Source: Hippopus hippopus
Taxonomy: Eukaryota > Mollusca > Bivalvia > Cardiida > Cardiidae
DNA length: 64,000 nucleotides
Reading direction: 5' to 3'
Assembly: GCA_946811185.2 (NCBI GenBank)
Contig: OX328097.1
Span: 55,643,063-55,707,062, forward strand
Of the stretch, positions 10,230-21,103 are shown one piece after another. Both the position numbers and the translations under genes were made by a program. How positions within the stretch are numbered: the first letter of the stretch is position 1; the number at the start of each line of letters is the position of its first letter. The notes under the pieces are model-generated. The model ran no database searches. It saw only the letters and a list, made by a program, of their open reading frames with translations, and was not told the origin of the DNA.

Positions 10230-10803
10230 TTAAAGATACATCTACATTCATTTTCAGCCAGATTTTTACCCGTTTCATCTTTATTTTCACCAAACTATAA
10301 TCATTCTTGTAACTAGATGCCAAATGTTGCCCCTGACTGTTGCACGAAGGGGTCCTGTGTGGCTCAGTGGCAAAGTGTGGGACTCGTAACCTGGAGGCCC
10401 AGGGTTTGAGCTGCACTGGATCCACTAGGTTTTTCGTAGGAGTGTCTGTGGGCAAGACACTTCAGAGCCCTAGCCTGGTACTGGTAAACCCAGGAAATAC
10501 ATGAATATGTGAGCTGTCACTGTGATATGACTGAAATAATGTTGAAAACGCTGTTAAACCATTCAATCAATCAATCAATTACAAGGTTGCATAGATTACA
10601 ACCAATATAAGATGTGTTTCATTTTCTTGGACCCATCAAAGAAGTCACTGTCCTGATGTTTCAAGTTTAAAACCGATCCCTTACACAATATGTATCGGTA
10701 ATTTATCTATGTTTACACAACTTACTAAATTCTGACCCATTCTACAGTCTATCAAATTTTTTACAGTGCTTTTTCATTTTGGCTAAAAGAATGTATCTTT
10801 AGA
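10230..10803. mobile_element. Small MITE with TTAAAGATACAT ends, split by a SINE
   Basis: The left end TTAAAGATACAT (10230) is matched by ATGTATCTTTAG at the right end (to about 10802), a 12 bp inverted repeat. The interior shares CAGCCAG, ACCAAACTATAATCATTCTT and GTAATTTATCTATGTTTACA with the copy at 51491-52128, and the first part with 43727-43935. No coding capacity. Superfamily unknown. Confidence 0.6.
10351..10579 (+). repeat. tRNA-derived SINE (V-SINE-like)
   Basis: It has a tRNA-like head with TGTGGCTCAGTGGCAAAGTG (A-box) and CCCAGGGTTTGAGCTGC (B-box), then GGCAAGACACTTCA, then the conserved 3' domain GATATGACTGAAATAATG ... CGCTGTTAAACC, and an (AATC)n tail. It interrupts the TTAAAGATACAT MITE: uninterrupted copies read GACGGTTGCAAGGTTGC (43806, 51591), whereas here GTTGCACGAAGG and ACAAGGTTGC lie either side. 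The family resembles the molluscan RUDI/V-SINE type. Confidence 0.75.
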
Positions 10804-10839
10804 ATATGCTTTTAATCAACAGGAATTAAGGCTCTGTGC

Positions 10840-10965
10840 ATTGATAGCTGAGCCCCTGTTGTGCAGTCTGTAGTGTACCTGGACTTGAGAACAGGGAATT
10901 GCTGGTTCAGATGCCCAGCTCAGCCAATTTCTTTCCAAGGACTGATGATTGTCATTGCATTGATT
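10840..10965 (+). repeat. tRNA-like SINE head, degraded
   Basis: GATAGCTGAGCCCCTGTTGTGC resembles an A-box region and GGAATTGCTGGTTCAGATGCCC a B-box. No conserved 3' domain or tail follows. It is too poor for a tRNA gene. Confidence 0.4.
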
Positions 10966-11340
10966 CATGCAAAAACATTGTAATATTTGAAGAAAATTTC
11001 TCCTAATCTCTCAATGCTTTCAAAAAGTGGACTGCTGAAAGACAAAAGAATTAGTTTGCTTAGGTTAATAAGAGTCCATTATGTTAATACAATCAATATT
11101 CAGCCTTATTGAGACTTGCTATACTTGTATGTAGTTTGATCTTTTGTCCCAAGGTACTAGATGTGCGGCATTCAATGAAATCTTCTTGTGCCATTAAACA
11201 TGAAAAATAATGAGTTTTAGCCTGTTGACTGTACAAAAGTTGACAATCCATTGGACTACAGTTTATGGCAGTCTCAAAAAACATCAAAATGCATTACCAG
11301 TAGTCACAGAAGTTTCATAATAATTTTTGGAATTTTGACA

Positions 11341-11400
11341 ATGTCTGGTCAACCACTAAGATCCAGAACTCAACACCGGCATGAAAGGAGGCTTAGAGAG
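11341..11400 (+). CDS. Candidate first coding exon, unknown protein
   Basis: ATG at 11341 has A at -3 (GACAATGT) and opens 20 codons (starting MSGQPLRSRTQ, ending RRLRE) that run straight into a consensus splice donor, GAGAG|GTATGT, at 11400/11401. The peptide is strongly basic, as nuclear or RNA-binding N-termini can be, but I do not recognise it. The exon would end in phase 0. It lies in one of the few stretches here free of dispersed repeats. A 60 bp open stretch can occur by chance, and no downstream exon can be joined with confidence; 44558-44611, the short form of the other candidate, would be phase-compatible. Confidence 0.3.
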
Positions 11401-11782
11401 GTATGTCTTTGAACTGTATTGTGTTGTTTAGATGTGAAGTATACAAATTTACTTCATGCTTTCCGGTAGTTTATCGAGAAATAACAGTGGAATATTTTTC
11501 AATATTTCATGGTTACGACCAGTGAAAAATACCAATTTTATTTTCTAACTCTTCAATTGAAGGCAGAAACAGTAGTTCCTGCGCACTACAGTTACCTAGG
11601 TAAAATGCGTGTGCCACTCAGTCAGACGGAAATATGATGTAATATAACCTCCATTTCTCTCACTTTACGCAATATTGTAATGTGTTGATATGCTGAGGGG
11701 TTATGCCATGGAGAATTACCGAAAAGAACTGTACTGGATTTTGATGTATTAGTCCCCCCAAAAAGGGTTTGAAGCATGAAAT

Positions 11783-11920
11783 AAATGGAATATTTGTTTT
11801 TTTCAATGAAAGATTGAAATTTATTTCATCTCATGAACATCTCTGCGCCACTCGTGAAAATATTGCCGATGATGTTCACTCGAAATAAATTTCGATCTTT
11901 CATTGAAAAAAGAAAATATC
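11783..11920. repeat. Foldback: ~38 bp inverted arms
   Basis: TTTCAATGAAAGATTGAAATTT and neighbours (about 11783-11826) are repeated inverted as AAATTTCGATCTTTCATTGAAA (about 11884-11912), with a ~55 bp loop. Probably a MITE fragment; its outer ends are not clear. Confidence 0.55.
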
Positions 11921-11939
11921 CTCTATGTAATATTCTACC

Positions 11940-12225
11940 ATTTTCAGTTAACTCCTCAGGTATGAATTGTCTGTATTTGTCTGTCTGTAAATATGAAACA
12001 TCTCTGAAACTACAGGACCAATTTTGGTCAAACATCACAAAAATGATTATGCCATGGTCCTCTTTAGAATCCTTTCCAAATAATTTGATTCCAGGAGGAC
12101 CTGTGGTTTCCATGGCAACATATCTAAAAAATATTGAAAATTATACAAAAATATCCACAACCAGTTTTGGATTCTCTGAAGATTTGGGTAAACTTACACT
12201 ATTTTATGCTGAAGTCTGATCTTGA
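11940..12225 (+). repeat. Fossil of an H2-type core
   Basis: TCTCTGAAACTACAGGACCAATTTTGGTC, ATGGTCCTCTTTAGAATCC, and CATGGCAACAT follow each other in the same order as in the H2 elements at 23693 and 29933. Neither terminal palindrome nor 3' hairpin remains. An open frame of 128 codons across it is a by-product of the repeat, not a gene. Confidence 0.55.
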
Positions 12226-12525
12226 TCTACACTTTTCACAACAGTCGTTGAATTTTTGAAGGATACTTTTAGGATGAAGGGGATAGAAATACCAAATATC
12301 TGGGGTTTATTTTATAGAATTTTCTAACAAAATTGATAATTGGGTAGGGGCCTGCTTCCAATTTCTTCAATTTTGTTATTTATTTGTGGATCTGAACATT
12401 GTTTGGGAATGTATGAAGGCAATGGCCCTTATGCTTAATGATGGTGTATGTATAAATTTCATATTTTTCATTTTAACTGATGATTATTTTTATGATTTTT
12501 TTTTTGGGGGGGGGGGGGTGCATGT
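12226..12525. other. No gene seen; G13 run
   Basis: AT-rich, with a T-run followed by 13 G at 12506-12518. A TCTGATCTTGATCTACAC motif at 12218-12235 belongs to the small GATCAGACTG repeat described at 35243. Confidence 0.4.
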
Positions 12526-12835
12526 AAGATTAGCCCAAACAGCTCAAGTGGTAAAACGAAAAACTTGTAAATCTCCAGTCTCGACCCACTTGAGAATATG
12601 TGTTCGAGTCCTGCGGCTGGCCATCTAAAATTACTTATAGTCTTTTAATGAGACGTTAAACCGAGGTCCCGTGTGATGTTGCTATACGCTGAGCATGTTA
12701 CAGAACCAGGAGTAACTAGGGATTGGTTTGGTCCTGTATCTTGCATTATACCCCATAACATAACTAACAGTCTTTTTATTGTGACCCATATGGGCAACAG
12801 GTGGCATTGATAAATAAATGGAAAATCAATCAATT
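12526..12835 (+). repeat. tRNA-derived SINE, second type
   Basis: The head AGCCCAAACAGCTCAAGTGG and B-box GTGTTCGAGTCC (about 12600) are followed by ATGAGACGTTAAACCGAGG, GTGACCCATATGGGCAACAG and an AAATCAATCAATTAA tail. The body differs from the V-SINE-like copies, so this is a separate SINE family. Confidence 0.65.
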
Positions 12836-13285
12836 AACTTTCAAGGAACATGGCAAGGTTGAGTGTTTTTTGTTTATCAAAAAAAGAACCTTTCACTGCT
12901 AAAGCTGCCTTTGGGATCAATTTAAATCAAGATCAGACTGCATAAAAAAATTCATCTCAATGTCATCTTTGCTGAAACACCATAGACAAAATTTAACCAA
13001 GAAATTGCAAATGAGCCTTGCTCTATGAAAAGGGGTTTAATGTATCTACAGAAGGTATCGACCCAGGTCAGCCTGTGCAGCCTAAGTGCAGATTGACCCG
13101 TGTCAAAAGTTTTTTGCTTTTGGTAAATTTTCTGCATGTCCAAGGACCTTTCTACCTTATGATTCAGTCTGTTCTAGACAAAACGGATATTATGATTCGA
13201 TAATTGTGTGATGACTTACCTTTTTCCAGAGCATGGCTGGAATATTTGTGCTAAACTGAATATATTTATGGAGTTAATTTGGTAC
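12836..13285. other. No gene seen; small repeat pieces
   Basis: Contains one copy of the ATCAAGATCAGACTGCAT motif (about 12925-12942) and GTCAGCCTGTGCAGCC (about 13068). No other feature recognised. Confidence 0.4.
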
Positions 13286-13494
13286 TTGAACTCTTTAACA
13301 CCCAATCCCATGTTGAATGACCCTTAAATGTTTAAAACTTTGTTGGAAAAGGGAAGAATGCTGGTAACTCCTTTTCCCACAATGTTTTTTGTCCTTTTCT
13401 CAGACAAACTCAGTGATATGAGCCACATTTGATTTGTCATCTACAAATAGTTAGGATTTGGACAAGTCCAAAGTTTTATGGTTCGGTAAAGAAC
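13286..13494 (+). repeat. hpM MITE, palindrome half deleted
   Basis: GAACTCTTTAACACCCAATCCC to TTCGGTAAAGAACTA. The centre reads TTGTTGGAAAAGGG, then AGAATGCTGGTAA, then directly CTCCTTTTCCCACAATG: the CCAGCATTTT part of the right arm has been lost. Confidence 0.65.
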
Positions 13495-13572
13495 TAGGTG
13501 ACCTTCTATGAGTGTGAGTTCTAGATTATCAGCACTTTAAGGGGTTAATGAGTTTGTTGAAGTTAATTTTTT

Positions 13573-14952
13573 AGCTCACCTGAGCACAAAGTGCTCAAGG
13601 TGAGCTTTTGTGATCATGCTGTGTCTGGCGTGTGTCGTCCATCGTCTGTTGTGCGTCGTCAACTTTTACCTTGTGTATGCTCTAAAGGCCACATTTTTAG
13701 TCCGATACTCATGAAACTTGGTCAGAATGTTTGCCTTGATGATATCTCAGACAAGTTCGAAAATGGTTCATGTCGGGTCAAAAACCTAGGTCACTAGGTC
13801 AAATCTTAGAAAAACCTTGTGTACACTCTAGATGCCACATTCTCAGTCAGATACTCATGGAACTTGGTCAGAATGTTTGCCTTGATGATATCTCGGACAA
13901 GATCGAAAATGGGTCATGTCGGGTCAAAAACTAGGTCAAATCTTAGAAAAACCTTGTGTACACCCTAGAGGCCACATTTTCCGTCAGATACTCATGAAAC
14001 TTGGTCAGAATGTTTGCCTTGATGATATCTCGAAAGAGTTTGAAAATGGGTCATGTCGAGTTAAAAACTAGGTCACTAGGACAAATCTTAGAAAACTTTG
14101 TGTATGCTCTAGAGGCCACATTTTCAGTCCAATACGCTTGAAAGTTGATCAGAATTTTTGTGTTGATGATATCTTGAACAAGTGTGGAAATGGGTCATGT
14201 CTGGTCAAAATCTAGGTCTTATAAAAACCTATAAAAAACTTAGGTCAATAGGTCAAACTTTAGTTAAACCTTGTGTACCCTGTAGAGGCAACATTTTCTG
14301 TCCAATACTCTATAAAGTTGGTCAGAATGTTTGTTTTGTTGTTATCTCAGAGGATTTTGAAAATGGGTAACGTCAGGTCAAAAACTAGGTCACTGGGACC
14401 AATCTTTGAAAAAACTTGTTTACCCTCTAGAGGCCACATTTTCAGTCAAATACTCACAAAACTTGGTCAGAATGTTTTTCTTAACAACATCTTGGATAAG
14501 TTTGAGAATGGGTCATGTTGGGTCGATATTTAGGTCATTTGGTCAGGTCTTTGAAAAACCTTGTGTACCCTCTAGTGGCCACATTTTCAGTTCAATACTC
14601 ATGAAACTTGGTCAGACTGTTTGTCTTGATGACATCTTAAATGAGCTTGTAAATGGGTTAGGTGGGATGAAAAACTAGGTCACTAGGTCATATCTTAGAA
14701 AAACCTTGTGTACACTCTAGAGGCCACAATTTAAGTTCAATACTCAAGAAACTTGGTCAAAATATTTGTCTTGGTGACAACTTGGACGAGTCTTCAAAAA
14801 GCTTGTGTACAAGCTAGAGGCCAAATTTTCAGTCCAATAATTATGAAAGCTTGTTAGAATGTTTGTCATAATATCTCGAATGATTTAAAATGGATCATGT
14901 TTGGTCAAAAGGCTCAGGAGAGCGACTTCAGGGCCATCATGGCCCTCTTGTT
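13573..14952 (+). mobile_element. H1 Helentron-like element, ~9 tandem units
   Basis: 5' palindrome AGCTCACCTGAGCAC AAA GTGCTCAAGGTGAGC (13573-13605), a GTC/CGTC-rich stretch, then tandem units of about 145 bp, each with AGGCCACATTTTCAGTCC, ACTTGGTCAGAATGTTTG and AAAACTAGGTCACTAGG. The 3' part has GGCTCAGG(A)GAGCGA, inverse to the 5' end, then the hairpin GGGCCATCATGGCCC and CTCTTGTT. A run of T precedes the element. Overlapping short open frames in the units come from a unit length that is not a multiple of three and are not genes. Confidence 0.75.
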
Positions 14953-15297
14953 TCAGGAAAGTCAAAGCCATCTCATTATGTATATGACAAGATAAAAGAG
15001 AGAAATGTTTGATCATAATGACAAGATGTCAATTAATTTCTGAAAAGTGTATTATAATGCTTTCATGTCAAAAGTCTATTTAATTGTAGACAAATAAAAT
15101 TAATATTCATCAAGTCAAAATTCTATTTAATTGTAGACAAATAAAATCAATATTCATCAGTTTGGCTCATTATGTGTTAATTTGGACCAAGGTGAAGTCT
15201 CCATTTAAAGAAAAAAACTTTTTATTGTAGCATGATTCAAATTGATGTGTTCAACTCTATTACCTGTAACAGTTGTTTATTGTTTCTGTAAGATTGT
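14953..15297. other. No gene seen apart from a 47 bp duplication
   Basis: AT-rich; its only structure is the tandem duplication listed separately at 15068-15161. Confidence 0.4.
15068..15161 (+). repeat. 47 bp tandem duplication
   Basis: CTATTTAATTGTAGACAAAT with AATATTCATCA after it occurs twice, the copies starting at 15068 and 15115, with only a few differences. A simple local duplication. Confidence 0.8.
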
Positions 15298-15520
15298 ACT
15301 TTTACCAGAAGAGAAAATGTTACACATGTAAAAACTGGAAGCATTTGCAGATAACCAGTGAAATGTGACTTAAATCATTGGATTTCCCATTAAAAGGTTA
15401 GAAAGAATTGTAGGAAAAGGAGGAAATGCTGGAAACCAACATTTTCTCCTTTTCCCATGATGTTTCCAAAAGTTTAATTCTTCAGGGTTGTTAAAATATG
15501 GGATTGTTTGAATTTATTAA
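15298..15520 (-). repeat. hpM MITE
   Basis: The palindrome (AAAAGGAGGAAATGCTGGAAACCAAC, then ATTTTCTCCTTTTCCC) is readable, followed by AGGGTTGTTAAAATATGGG and a TTAA at 15517. The left end (TTTTACCAGAAGAG) is diverged. Confidence 0.6.
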
Positions 15521-15660
15521 ATAAGTTTCATAAAGTTAATTTCTCACAAATAATGACAGGTAATTAAAATGAAAAGGTGGTCTAAAAAAGGGGGAGAGAG
15601 AGAGCATTTTATATAATGACAGCATCTTTTCAATGACTTTTTTCACCCATACAGAGCCTT

Positions 15661-16081
15661 TTAACCCTTTGCCACAGAATCCTGACTTTAAACGACCCTG
15701 AAAGAAAAGAGCTGAAAACATAGAGGGAAAAGGAGAAAATGCTGGTAACCAGCATTTTTCTCCTTTTCCCACAATGTTTTCTACCTTATCAAGGACTCAT
15801 TTCATTATTTGGACCATCTTTGTCACCTACAAATGGTTTCAAATTTTGTTGTTTGGTGATGAGTTAACCCTTTAACAAAAAATCCGGTGTCATAATGACC
15901 CTGAGAAAGAAGGCTTTTGAAAAGCATTGTGGAGAAAGGAGAAAATGCTGGTTATGAGCATTTTCTCCTTTTTCCACAATGTTCAGTACCCATTCAAAGT
16001 CAGATCCAACATTTAATTTATCATTGTCAGATGCTTTGGATTTGGACAAGTCTAAAATTTTTTCTTGTGGTGAAGAGCTAA
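15661..16081 (+). repeat. Two abutting hpM MITEs sharing one TTAA
   Basis: Copy 1 is 15661-15867 and copy 2 is 15864-16081, both in the same orientation, sharing TTAA at 15864-15867. Both keep the palindrome (GAAAATGCTGGTAACCAGC; GAAAATGCTGGTTATGAGC). The outer right TTAA of copy 2 is mutated to CTAA. Confidence 0.7.
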
Positions 16082-16207
16082 TTATTTCACAATGACCGCC
16101 CATAATAGATACGTCGGCAGAATTATACTGTTCTTGTTCCTCGATGACAGTTTTGGCAGATTTAATTTTTGGTGCTGTCTGTCAGTTATTTATAAATTTT
16201 GAATGTT

Positions 16208-16380
16208 TCAACTCTTCACAAAACAACTAAAGTTTAGACTTGTTCAAATTGAAAGCATTCATAGACTAACAAAATGAATGTGACTCAAAAGTTGAAATAT
16301 GTGTTTGATTAGTTATAAACATTATGGAAAAAGGAGAAAATGCTGGTTGATAACATTCAGGATTGTGTGGTAAAGGAATA
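16208..16380 (-). repeat. hpM MITE lacking its right palindrome arm
   Basis: From TCAACTCTTCACAAAACAAC through AAATTGAAAGC to AAAAGGAGAAAATGCTGG, then a jump to CAGGATTGTGTGGTAAAGG. The loss of exactly one hairpin arm is what replication slippage at a palindrome would leave. Confidence 0.6.
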
Positions 16381-16892
16381 AGTGAGTTATGGCAATCTTT
16401 TACCCTAAACTCACCTTTTACGACTTTTAGAGGGTTGTTTAAAATGTTTGTGGACTGTTTCTATCTACCGCCCAGTTTTGCATAAAAATGGATGTTTTTT
16501 TTTTAATAGTACATCATGTGGATGAAAGCATGATGTGTACATCAAATTTGGCATGTCAGGGCTTCCGTTATCCAGGTACTTTCGGGAAAGGCCCGTGGCC
16601 AAATTGGGAAGGAAAAATCATCGACAAGTGTCAAATTTGGGGGAAATATATATTGATAAAACATGTAAAGTTTAGAACACATTTAACCTTACCATAAAAT
16701 TAATAAGGCATTTTATGTACTACTAAATCAGTGTTTCTTTTTTTTTTTTCAATTTTCTTTCTTTGTATGAATGTGCTCTCATTAATTTTGTCTTTTGTAC
16801 TAGTTCAAGTGCTCTTAGCTGCAAGACACCCCCCTCTAAGTTATGTAGTTTTTCCATATCTACAAATTCTCTCATAAAGATCATCAATTTTT
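16381..16892. other. No gene seen
   Basis: AT-rich with T-runs at 16496-16505 and 16738-16749. CAGGGCTTCC at 16557 resembles a hAT-type end but no partner was found. Confidence 0.4.
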
Positions 16893-17503
16893 AGCTCCAC
16901 TGGCTGAAGGCCAGCGAGCTATTGTCATGGCGTTGTGTCCGTCGTCCGTCCATCCGTCCGTCCGTCCGTCCGTCCGTGCGTCCGTAAACTTTTTCTTTAA
17001 AAATCTTCTCAGAAACTATTGACTGGATTTTTACCAAATTTCACAGGAATGTTCCTTTGGTGGTCCTCTTTCAAATTCCTTCAAATAATTGTGTTCCATG
17101 AAGAATTCTGGTTGCCATGGCAACCAAAGTAAAAAACCTTTAAAAATCTTCTCCTCCCAAACCGCTATTTGGATAGCATTATTATTTTGCAGGAATGTTC
17201 CTTAGATACAGGTTTACAGAATTCCTTAAAAAAAAAAAAAGATCTGTCAAAAAACATGGCTTTTATGGGAGACTCATTTTCCTTTTATGGTATAAAGTAA
17301 AATCTTTGAAAAATTTCTTCTCTAAAACTATTCATTGGATTTCATTGTTGTTTTGCAGGTAAGTTCCTATGGTGGTTGTCTACCAAATTGTTTCTTCAGT
17401 GAGCTAAAATGCAGGATTGAATGATAATTGTTAAAAACTTCCTTTCGCCATTATAGAAATATCAGGCCTGTGGAGCGATACAGGCGCTCAAGCGCCTCTA
17501 GTT
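16893..17503 (+). mobile_element. H2 Helentron-like element with a variant 3' hairpin
   Basis: 5' palindrome AGCTCCACTGGCTGAAGGCCAGCGAGCT (start 16893), then a (CCGT)n stretch at about 16939-16985, then core with GGTTGCCATGGCAACC and AAATCTTCTCCTCC. The 3' end has CCTGTGGAGCGA, inverse to the 5' end, the hairpin AGGCGCTCAAGCGCCT and CTCTAGTT. Other H2 copies here use GGGCCATCATGGCCC and CTCTTGTT, so the hairpin sequence can change while the plan is kept. Confidence 0.7.
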
Positions 17504-18464
17504 TTATCAATAAACAGAGGAATTAGTTTATACTTTATTTTCTACATGGTGTGTATGCAAATCAACTGTTTAAAGTCATTATCAAAGCCAAATAAAAGAG
17601 TTTGAAGGGCCATTGGTCTAATGAGGTCTTTTTGACATTTGTTTTGTCATGGGTGAAAAAAGATTTTCTGTGTTATTTGGCATATATGGGAAGATCGGAA
17701 AATTGTTATTTTCTTCGGTAGACCTAATACAGTACTGAAAAAGCCCAATTAGAAAAGTAATTGTGGAGAGGAAACTTCACGTTTGATTTTTGTGTCATAC
17801 ATGTTTGAAATAATTGGCATCACAAAGCATGTGTCTTTTTTTTTGATTGGTACAAACTTAACTAATTAGCATAATCGTTGTTTACCCCTTTTCTGTCATT
17901 GTAGTTGACCACATAAAGTCAAGAAGTGCATGCCTCAAATTGGTTGGGTATCTTAGTTGACAGTTCCACAGCCATACTCAGATACCGACTGTGTAATTAA
18001 GATCTTGATTTTGCTACTCATAACTAATGGCTTTATACGCCTGAGTATGATTTTGTGTTATTTTTAATAGAGAGTCTCTGTGTTTGCTGACACCAGTCAA
18101 ATGGCAAATCCCTGTGCTAAGACAACCAGTCATAATGAGAGCCATTTTAGACAACAAAACCTCAAGGTCTAGATCAGGCGGTTTTTTTTTTTCTATGACA
18201 TGCTCCTGGTTAAGGACTATCAACTTAGGAGCTGGCTTGTTTATTTTGGCCACCCAAGGCTTTGCTTCGCTTGAAAAATTAGGTTCAATAGAGACATGAT
18301 GCAGTTTCCACGAAACAAACAGTTGTCTGTATGACTTTGGAAATGCAAAGCAAAACTAAATACAGTGAGCGGAAGAAGTTTGAACAGTCTAAAATTTTCA
18401 CAGCTTGAATGGTGTACAACCGAATAATCAAGTATGCATGTTATAAAGTGATTGAAAATATGCA
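17504..18464. other. No gene or clear repeat seen
   Basis: One of the longer stretches without a recognisable repeat. Short open frames at 18014-18299 overlap on both strands and lack exon-like borders. T-runs at about 17838 and 18183. Confidence 0.4.
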
Positions 18465-19160
18465 CAATTGTTCTCCTTCATCAGTAAAAGCGCTGTTCAT
18501 AACATTGTTCAGGTAGGTGCAAGGTCAATGTCATACTTCAAGGTCAAGTGGCAAAATTGTCATAAATGGAGCTTCTATCAGCTGTAACTTCTATATTTAT
18601 GGATACATTTAAAGATAATTTTGTACAATCGTTCTTCTGTACCAGCAGAAGTGACTTGTTCAGATCCAAGCTCAAGGTCGCACTTGAAAGGTCAAATGAT
18701 GAAATTGTCATATATAGAGCTTGTCCTAGCTACAACTTCTACATTTATTGATAGATTTAATAATAATTTTACACAAGTGTTTTCCTTTACCAGTAGAAGT
18801 GCCATTTGAATCATTTGTTCAGTTAGGTCCAAAGTCAAGGTCACACGGATAGGTCAAATGATAAATTTGTTATTAATAGAGCGTGGTTTGAGCCATAAAT
18901 TCTACATTTTGGATAGATTTCAAAACAATTTTACAAAATTATTTTCTGTAACAAATAGATGTGTAATTTAAAATATTTTATCATATGGGTCCACATTTTA
19001 AGGTTAAAATTATCATGAATAGATCTTTTTCTGAGCCATAACTTCTACAAATATGGATGGATATCAAAAATAATTTGTACAATTGTTCTCCTATATGAGT
19101 AGATGTGCCCGGCCAAAAATTTTTCAGGTAGGTCTATGGTCAAGTTCACAGTACTTCGTA
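18465..19160 (+). repeat. Degenerate tandem array, ~150-160 bp unit
   Basis: About four to five units, each with TTGTTCTCC/TTCTTCTGTACCAG, AGGTC(C)AAGGTCAAGGTCAC-like words, AAATTGTCAT-ATAGAGC and ATAACTTCTACATTTATGGAT. It looks like the tandem core of an H-type element, but neither a 5' palindrome nor a 3' hairpin with CTCTTGTT was found, so its family is open. Confidence 0.55.
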
Positions 19161-19261
19161 TCTAGAATACTCCTATCCTCATGCAAAATGAAAACAAAAG
19201 GATCTGAAATAAGACAGATATGCATTGAGTGATTGGTTACTTTTTTCTCCAAGTGCAGCGT

Positions 19262-19722
19262 ATAAGGTTCTTTACTAACTCTTTATGGTGGGCTGGATAC
19301 ATAATGCCAAAAACCAGGCAGTCTTCTAGTTCCACGATGTTTTCTATCCTTTCTGAGACAAATCCCAACATTTTGGCCACAATCAATTTGTTGTCTGCCA
19401 GTGCTTTCAATTTGGACAGTTCTAAACATTTGTTCTGTGTTTTTGCTGACCCTCTGTTTCTTTGAATTTGGACCCCCAAATTTTCTAAATGACCCCAAAA
19501 ATTTACATGTATGCCTTCTTTTATTCATTTGAAGGTGTTCAGATGACCCCTATATCAGAAAGTCCACAGAAAGCACTGTTGTTGTTTGGTAAATTTAAAG
19601 ACAAACCCTATCAGTGACATATTAATTTAAAGACAATTCCTATTAGTGTCTTTGAAATTGTTGTTGGCAGTACTTTCAATATGGACAAGTCTAAATTTTT
19701 TGTCATATGGTAAAGAGTTACC
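19262..19722 (+). repeat. hpM MITE fragments
   Basis: Two right-half pieces: about 19330-19440 (CCACGATGTTTTCTATCC to ATTTGGACAGTTCTAAAC) and about 19640-19722 (TTTCAATATGGACAAGTC to ATATGGTAAAGAGTTA). The segment between them, with repeated GACCCC words (19469-19545), is unassigned. Confidence 0.5.
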
Positions 19723-19971
19723 ATGCATTATCCTAGCACTTAAAGACCCGAGCAAATTGAAAGGTACTTACTGAGGAAATCTGGAAGGGGCGGTAGTAAT
19801 TATCATAAATTAATGTTACCAATAGTTTATTTATGCTTGTTCGAGAGAATAAAAATGTTATCTATTGTTAATATATGCTATTCATACATTATTTATGCTT
19901 CCTTGATAGAATAAGATGTTCTTTATTATGTTTAGTTATGATCTTTGATAGCCTGAAATACTCTCCATAGT

Positions 19972-20171
19972 TTAATCCATTACCAAACAGTCCTGAGTTT
20001 TCACGACCCTGGAAGAGAAGGGTTTTGAAAACATTTTGGGAAATGGACAAAATGCTGGTAATCAATATTTTGACCTTTTCCCACAGTGTTTTTTGCCCTA
20101 TCAGAGAACTAAAGTTCATTTGTACCAATGTTGAATTTGTCATCTGCAGATGTTGTTTGGGAAAGGATTAA
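19972..20171 (+). repeat. hpM MITE
   Basis: TTAATCCATTACCAAACAGTCC to GGGAAAGGATTAA with palindrome AATGGACAAAATGCTGGTAA ... TTTTGACCTTTTCCC. About 30 bp shorter than the 229 bp form because the GGACAAGTC segment is missing. Confidence 0.65.
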
Positions 20172-20213
20172 TGATCTGAGCCAGGTAGCCCAGTTGGTTT
20201 TGCATACAAGACT

Positions 20214-20575
20214 TAACTGTTTACCAGACGACAGAATTTTAACCTTGCCAGTTTTTTTTAATGATATTTCATGAACTTCAAATTTATCGCCAAAGAAACA
20301 TGACCACTATTTAGTTATGAAGCAATTACACCTAAAAAGTATCTATTTTTTTTTAAGTAAAACATTTTTTTGCTTTCTTATCTGCATTTTTCATCAGAAA
20401 AACTGGCTTGGGAATCTTGTAAACGAATGCTTTAAATGCTGTAAATGCACTCACAAAATCTTGTTCATGTGACCATATTCTATACTTTTTCCAGGGCGAG
20501 TCAAATTTCAGAAGTGGTTGAAAATAGGTTGTGCTGGGATAGTTAAAACACAGGGTTGTTTTGGTAAAGGTTTAA
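20214..20575 (-). repeat. hpM MITE, ends only, unrelated middle
   Basis: The left end TTAACTGTTTACCAGACGACAG and right end GTTAAAACACAGGGTTG ... GGTAAAGGTTTAA are family sequence, but the ~250 bp between them carries no palindrome. Either an internal replacement or two unrelated end fragments. Confidence 0.4.
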
Positions 20576-20592
20576 TAATGAATTAAATCCAA

Positions 20593-20821
20593 TTAACTCT
20601 TTACCAAATGACAAAAATTCAGACTGGTCCAAATTGAAAGGATTTGCAGACGACAAATTAAATGTAACTGAAATGATGATTTTTGTTTTGGATGGGGAAG
20701 AAAACATTGTGGGAAAAGGAGAAAATGCTGGTTACTAGCATTTTCTCCTTTTCCCACAATGTTTTCAAAAGCCTTCTCCTACAGGGGCGTCAAAACTCGG
20801 GATTGTGTGGTAATGGGTTAA
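20593..20821 (-). repeat. hpM MITE, well-preserved 229 bp copy
   Basis: TTAACTCTTTACCAAATGAC to GTGTGGTAATGGGTTAA. The 67 bp palindrome spans 20700-20766 (centre 20733, GGTTACTAG) with a single arm mismatch that I can see. Confidence 0.8.
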
Positions 20822-21103
20822 ACTTTTTCTACAAGCCATGTTTCTCAGGGTCATTTCGTAGAGGTTCAAACAAATGCCTATTAAAAGCCCATTCATTGAG
20901 AATTTATTGAGATGAAAACCCATAAAATATGTATTAATGTGCATAACATTTTTGGATGATGTTAGCTGATAATGGTGGCTAAATGATGACATGTTGGTGC
21001 CGTCAAGGTGCTGTTATATTTTTCACAAAGTTTATTGTGACAGGTCTGTTATTTACAGCAAACCAAAGGCCCTAAGCCCTACCTGAGAGATTTGTCATTA
21101 ATT

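Noticed and set aside
11833..12219. 128-codon plus-strand and 95-codon minus-strand frames
   Set aside because: The DNA aligns with the H2 core (GGTCCTCTT, CCATGGCAAC words), and both strands are open at once.
16939..16985. CCGT microsatellite as an independent feature
   Set aside because: CCGT-rich stretches follow the 5' palindrome in most H-type families, so it is treated as part of the element.
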